NCBI GenBank assembly: GCA_002189035.1
Contig: NEEC01000013.1
Span: 558,001-622,000 of the forward strand
DNA from: Utricularia gibba
Taxonomy: Eukaryota; Streptophyta; Magnoliopsida; Lamiales; Lentibulariaceae
DNA: 64,000 bases
Direction: 5' to 3'
Program-made: the position numbers and the translations under genes
The notes under the pieces: model-generated
Database searches by the model: none
Told to the model about the DNA's origin: nothing
Seen by the model: only the letters and a program-made list of their open reading frames with translations
In this document: positions 59,113 through 64,000 of the stretch, one piece after another
Position numbering within the stretch: the first letter of the stretch is position 1
Layout: the number at the start of each line of letters is the position of its first letter

Positions 59113-59981
59113 AGAGGAGGAAAAAGGATAATTTTGGACAAAAGAGAGACAAGATAGGAAAAAAATATCTCTCCTAAGCAGAAGATGTAGTAGAGTTTGG
59201 AGAAGGAGATCTAGGAAGAAAATTGCAGAAGGACGATGAAGGAAGGGAGACGAAACCAAAACCAAAGCTTATCTTTGAAGATTTCCTTTGTTTATCAGAA
59301 ATATTATTCCTAAACAAGAGTAGATTGCAATGATTTAACATTTTGCATTGAACTATTTACATTTCATCACTATTTATTTTCTTGTTGTTAAGCTACAACA
59401 TAAACGTGCTTTTGAAGTTATGTCATGCACTAATTTTATTTCTCTTTAATATGACTAGCTAATCATTAAGTGGTACCTTGAAATCAAATGGGATCAACAT
59501 GCTCATTATTCTTTAAACCATATTAATCATATAATCACATTAGTTTCTTCAAACTTGTATAGATCTAAGAAGAGAAACTAGTTGTATCTTCATCATAAGC
59601 CAACCCTAATTAAAGGTAGATCAAAAGTTAGAAGAGTACAAGGGTTTAGGTGACTTGAACTTTTGTTGGTTAGATAAATGATTATCGGTTGGAATGGGAT
59701 AGGGATAATGATAAGCATGCTGTTTCTAAAAATCTCAAGGTATCATATTTTTTTTAGACATAAATTTGTTTGATTGTATTACTCCTAACTTGGATTTAAT
59801 CTTTTATTGTTACAAAAAAACAGAATATGTCAAATTTCAAATAACAAGATAATGCTCTTTGTGTTCAAAACTAATTCTAATATACTCATATTTGTTTTAT
59901 GATTAATTGTGAAGAAGATTTATAAATTTATATGGTAGAGAAATTTTCATTTCTACGACATGTGCAAATTTTCTGTTTATC
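59113..59981 (+). mobile_element. Truncated, diverged Athila-type LTR
   Basis: Shares 'GATAATGATAAGCATGC', 'CCAACCCTAATTAAAGGTAGA' and the end TTTTCTGTTTATC with the other short-variant LTRs. The TGATAACAC start is missing. It is in opposite orientation to the adjacent gag. Confidence 0.65.
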
Positions 59982-60213
59982 TCCATTTTTGATATAGCAA
60001 TCTATGAAGAATATGAAATATTTATTTCCGACCATTGTTGGAGGATCGATTGACCCACACACATCAAAGCATGCATTTTTCAGAGGTGTTGAGGAGATCC
60101 AATTATTGGAAGAGCAGCTAATAATATCCTTCAATCTATCCTCATCCAAAGTTGCTTCAAGAAGTTTGAACTTATAGTAACTTTTCTGGCATTAGATAAG
60201 GCATCAAGGAAAT
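59982..60213 (-). pseudogene. Ty1/copia integrase N-terminal fragment between two LTRs
   Basis: The minus strand reads CFDVCGSIDPPTMVGNKYFI then FFIDCY, matching HTDVCGPI.P.S.GGNKYFL.FIDDYSR of copia integrase. The first catalytic Asp (DVCG) is retained; the second block IDDY reads IDCY. Confidence 0.7.
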
Positions 60214-61374
60214 TGATAACACATATTTTTGAGTGATGGAGTACATGGAAATTACTCATATTATGCTACAAAAATCCAGTTTCACTGCTTAGTTCCATAT
60301 TTTTGCGCATAGTACTGTAGTCATGTCATTTTAGTCTTAGTTGGGACTAAATCGTAGTCCCAACCTTCTAATAGTTTTCTTTGAGCAATGCAGTGTAGGT
60401 TGCAACACAAATCCCAAGGAGTTGAATATTAACAGTGTGGTGGTAGAAGATGAGTCATAAGTCTGAAAAGGAGTACATACAAAATCCAAGGAAGAAGAAA
60501 AAGGGAGATTTTTGGACAAAAAAGGGGACAAGATGGAGAGAGAAATAGATCTTCTATTGGAGACTCATGACATGCTTTATGGAGAATTTTCTGGGGTAGA
60601 AGAAGGAAGGGGACAATGACCCTAAAGAACTAGTTCTCTTTGAAAATTTACTTTCGTTCTTGATGTATACTGTTCCTAGCTAAGACTAGTTTTAGATTTA
60701 CTGCGCGAACAATTTGTCTTTTCTATTTTTGTTATGCATTGATTGTTGTTGTTTAACTTTGAAACCAGAATGTCGTTCTTGATGAAAATGTTTTCCTTTC
60801 CCTTGTCATGAGTGGCTAAGCATTTAGGAAGTGCCTTAGAGTGAAAGGGGGAGAAATGTGCTAATCAATCTTTAGACCTAATCAGCCATAAGTCACGCCA
60901 CTTCCTTAACAAACCAGGATAGATCCAGGAGGGGGAAGTAGTGAAACCCAGCTTAATAATCTTAATTAGAGGTAAACCAAAGATTAGGGGGAAAACAAGA
61001 ATCCGGATAGACCTAGATCTTGTGTGCTAGTTGTTTGATTTATAGTGTGTATGAGCTTGTTTAGTGATAATCATACATCCCATAGGAGTCCCGAGGCATC
61101 ACCCATTTCATTTTAGAAACAACCGTATTCCAAAATTTGTTACTTTTCTTTACTATACTCCATCGTAATTCTGCCTTAGTCCTAGCTAACACCAAATTTA
61201 CTAACGTGACACTGATTGCATGCATGGACTAATCATATGACAAGCACCTGCTCTTCACGTTCGACTCTAATCACTATACTCATAATTGTTTTATGCTTGA
61301 ATATGTATTAGGTTATAAATATTATTTGATAGGAAAATTTACATTTTCACGACGTGTAAATTTTTCGTTTATCA
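60214..61374 (+). mobile_element. Solo LTR, Athila-type short variant (1161 bp)
   Basis: Starts TGATAACACATATTTTTGAG and ends TTTTTCGTTTATCA. Flanks GAAAT (60209-60213) and CAAAT (61375-61379) agree at 4 of 5, a likely eroded target duplication. No internal region adjoins it. Confidence 0.85.
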
Positions 61375-62639
61375 CAAATCTCCAATGCTTAATCTTAGTG
61401 TGCTCAAAGCTCTCCATTAGTAAGCTATTTGAGTTGCTTGGTTTTCTGCATTTTTTAGGTAACTTTTTTCTAGTAGCCATCCTTCTTTTGAAAAGTTATA
61501 ATCTAAGATTACCTCATAAGCTTGACTCGTTATTGCCACATCCAAAGCTTGAACACTTTTTTTTTCTAGTTTTTTTATGCTACAACCACTTCGTTATCAG
61601 CGATTAAGTGGAGTTTTAGTAAAGTAGTTACACAACTCATTCATGGAGAAGTAATTTTCCATCTTACTTTGTCACACTCTAAATTCTTTTGGATCTTTTT
61701 CTTTAAAAGAGAGAGGTGCAAGTAGAATAGCCATGGTGTAGAGCTCCTGAATTTTAGATTGTAGATAGGTTATTCAACATCAAGAAGAAAGTTGTTATTG
61801 AGTTACTAGCTTTGCATCAGGTTCACTATGAAAAACTCTTATTGGTTCTTGTATATGAGAGGAACGCCCTGTGGAAAGATTGAGAGTTGTATTTTGTATA
61901 TTGATGTGGATTATGTCAAATATCATATATTGTATCTTAAATTTGTTAATTGTTTAACCCACTTGTGTCATATTCCATCCTTTTGTGTATGGGCCTCTTT
62001 CTTTCTCTCCACTTACTCCCATAAAGGTGAGGGCCTCATCAATTGAACCTTTCCAGCTCTTCAAGGTGAAGGAAGTCCAATCCATGGCTATCATTTTAGA
62101 GGTCTCAAGCAGTGCAACAAGCTTTAATCCAAGACTAAGTTCATATGCACACCACCTCTATGAAATAATGACATATTCCAAAGCTTTTTTTTATATTTGG
62201 CTATCTTGGCTGAAGTCTTCGACCTCTATTTTTTATTTTAATAGATTTTTTTTCAATTAACACAAAACATTCTCCATTTTGTAGATTCAAATTGTTCCCC
62301 TCTTTCATCTCAAAAGAAGAAAACTCCATTTTTAATAATTTTAAAGAAAGATATTAGCGTGTTATCTAGTTAAATTTAATTTGTTTAGTAATTTTAATAG
62401 AATTCGTATTTTTATGCACAAAATTAAACTAGATCTATACATTAGTATATATTCATAATGTCAACTTATTTAGTCTTCAACTTCACCTCAACTTGTCATG
62501 AGCAACACTAAAAGAAGACATAACTGGGATTTCACTGAAAATAAATGGAAAAAATTTACTCATGGGATGAAGCAGTAGTATCACATATGCATATCTTGAA
62601 TTAGAGTTAAAACATTGATGTCACATTACATTTTTGTAT
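61375..62639. other. No gene assigned
   Basis: The minus strand has short stretches of plausible coding (LDVAITSQAYEVILDYNFSK at about 61500; ALEYVIISQRWCAYELSLGL at about 62150) that I cannot match to a family. They may be host-gene or transposon scraps. Confidence 0.3.
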
Positions 62640-62857
62640 GAACTCCTTACAATTTGTAGTTGTGAGTTGTTATCAGCATTGATTTTAAAATACGAATGAA
62701 CTTTAAACCTTGTAAACACCAGCCCCTTGTGTTTGGTTCCAAAATTGCTTTATATATTTTCTGTTTGATTTATATTTTATGCAAAATTGAGTTTTATAAA
62801 TTTTATTTAATAAAAAATTTTAATTTTACAATAACTTTGAAAAATTTTCATTTATCA
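62640..62857 (+). mobile_element. 3' end of an Athila-type LTR
   Basis: 'TTATAAATTTTATTTAATAA' followed by 'GAAAAATTTTCATTTATCA' matches the ends of the other LTRs in the window. Confidence 0.6.
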
Positions 62858-63680
62858 ATCACCCTATTTCACTCAATACAAAGCTGCCCTTAGATATACT
62901 AACCAAGCTTGGTTTCACCTGGCATCCAAGACTCATGCTCTCTTTTTCCACCAATTTTGGTGCTCACAGTCAAACCAATACTCAATACTGAGCCTTGAAC
63001 TCTCTTTAAATGAATGAAGCCCATTACACTCAATATCGACTCTTCACATTCAATCCATCCTTAGCGTCTAGTTCCATATTCAAGTATAACACTTGATACT
63101 GATAGGATCAGTTACACTTAGTATTTATCGAATGATACCTCTTCACTTTGTCAATACTCATTTTTTGTTGAAAAAGAGCATCAGAGGAGTAATAAGGTAG
63201 AAATATGTAGTGATAAGGATATGGGAGATAAGGTGGCTGATGTCTCTAAACGAGAGTGTAAAATTCATCCCATAGGCTAAGTCATCCTAACTTGAACATG
63301 GTATGGTTCAATTCATTAGAGAAATCATGGAAATCGATAAAAACTCATGAAGGAAATGATTTCAAGACATGGAAGGAATATATATACATGCATGGAAAAA
63401 TGATCCACCCGGAGGAGTGGTGCTACATGGATGAAAAGATGTTGCTTTTTAGTATTTGGAGGATACACACCATAATCACTTCTTTTTACTTCTTTATTAG
63501 GTCTTGTAATGTGCGAAACAATGTATGATGAACAATTGATTCAACTTCTCTCCCTGCATGCACATTTTTGGCTCTCTATTTTTTTCTATTAGTATCATCA
63601 CATTCATCTTTCTCATAGTTCCTCCCACTTTCCGTTCAAGCTTCCACATATTCCTATCCTCATGATCCTTCCCAATGACC
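62858..63680. other. No gene seen
   Basis: Low-complexity-poor intergenic sequence. The plus-strand open frame 63292-63528 has no recognised domain. Confidence 0.35.
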
Positions 63681-63689
63681 ACTTCCAGC

Positions 63690-63960
63690 AACATTAATGT
63701 GGGAAACTTCATTACAATCAAGCTCACAAGTACGAATTATCAATTATGGGGAAAAACGGTCATTGGTTTGGCTAACAACCAAGGTCTTTACAAGCACTTG
63801 ATAGGAGAGACAGTCATTAAAAGCCTTGATTCATTTCAACCAGGGAACCCATAACAAGATATATGAATGCAGGAGAAGGAGACATGGAAGCAATGGAGCC
63901 AGTGGTTGATCATTCTGACTCCTCCAGAGGCACTACCACTTCCTACTCCAAGAATCTGTC
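63690..63960 (+). pseudogene. Ty1/copia gag N-terminus, running off the window
   Basis: Reads NINVGNFITIKLTSTNYQLW, LANNQGLYKHLIGE, a stop, then ETWKQWSQWLIILTPPEALP. This matches the copia gag opening (I..KLT..NY..W......L...GL..H). At least two stops occur. Nothing is assigned in the last 40 bases. Confidence 0.65.
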
Positions 63961-64000
63961 CATAATTTTAACTCCCCAACACACAAACATTTTCCTTATC

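Noticed and set aside
1-64000. Organelle or bacterial origin
   Set aside because: Spliced plant transcription factors, plant retrotransposons and a miR156/157 site make nuclear plant DNA the only reasonable reading.

Overview
This is a gene-poor, AT-rich stretch of a flowering-plant nuclear genome. The evidence is spliced plant transcription-factor genes (an SBP-box gene with a miR156/157 site and an AP2/ERF gene with an EAR motif) in a dense field of nested plant transposable elements: Athila-like Ty3/gypsy, Ty1/copia, L1-type LINE, MULE, hAT and possibly CACTA. I cannot name the species. Only two genes look intact: a 115-aa SPL gene at about 20.0-21.1 kb (+) and a 119-aa ERF gene at about 55.1-55.8 kb (-), the latter in a GC-rich island. 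I saw no convincing tRNA, rRNA or CRISPR.

Layout. 0-9.2 kb: LTR fragments, a solo LTR with a perfect 5-bp target duplication (6257-6938) and LINE remnants. 9238-17240: one 8-kb hAT element with 18-bp perfect terminal inverted repeats and a near-perfect 8-bp target duplication; it holds a decayed hAT transposase, a captured intron-bearing FCP1-like phosphatase fragment, a second captured exon set and many short hairpins of one family. 17.2-22.2 kb: LINE flank, an apparently unique stretch, the SPL gene, a LINE RT fragment. 22262-30334: one MULE with long terminal inverted repeats, a roughly 10-bp target duplication and two convergent decayed genes (a plant-mobile-domain protein on +, a MuDR-type transposase on -), each starting behind a TATA box just inside a terminal repeat; two LTR insertions interrupt the transposase. 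30.5-37.2 kb: LTR, LINE and copia remnants. 37.6-43.3 kb: an internally deleted Athila-like element. 43.4-47.9 kb: copia RT and LTR fragments. 48.5-52.3 kb: an Athila-like pol on the minus strand, split by a 1361-bp element with a 5-bp target duplication. 53-57 kb: the ERF island. 57-64 kb: copia and gypsy fragments and a solo LTR.

The best candidates for something not routinely described are the MuDR-like two-gene MULE whose second gene is a plant-mobile-domain protein, and the hAT element with a captured FCP1-like gene and a lineage-specific hairpin family. All transposon genes here carry stops, frameshifts or lost catalytic residues. Boundaries given as approximate come from reading by eye, with no alignment.
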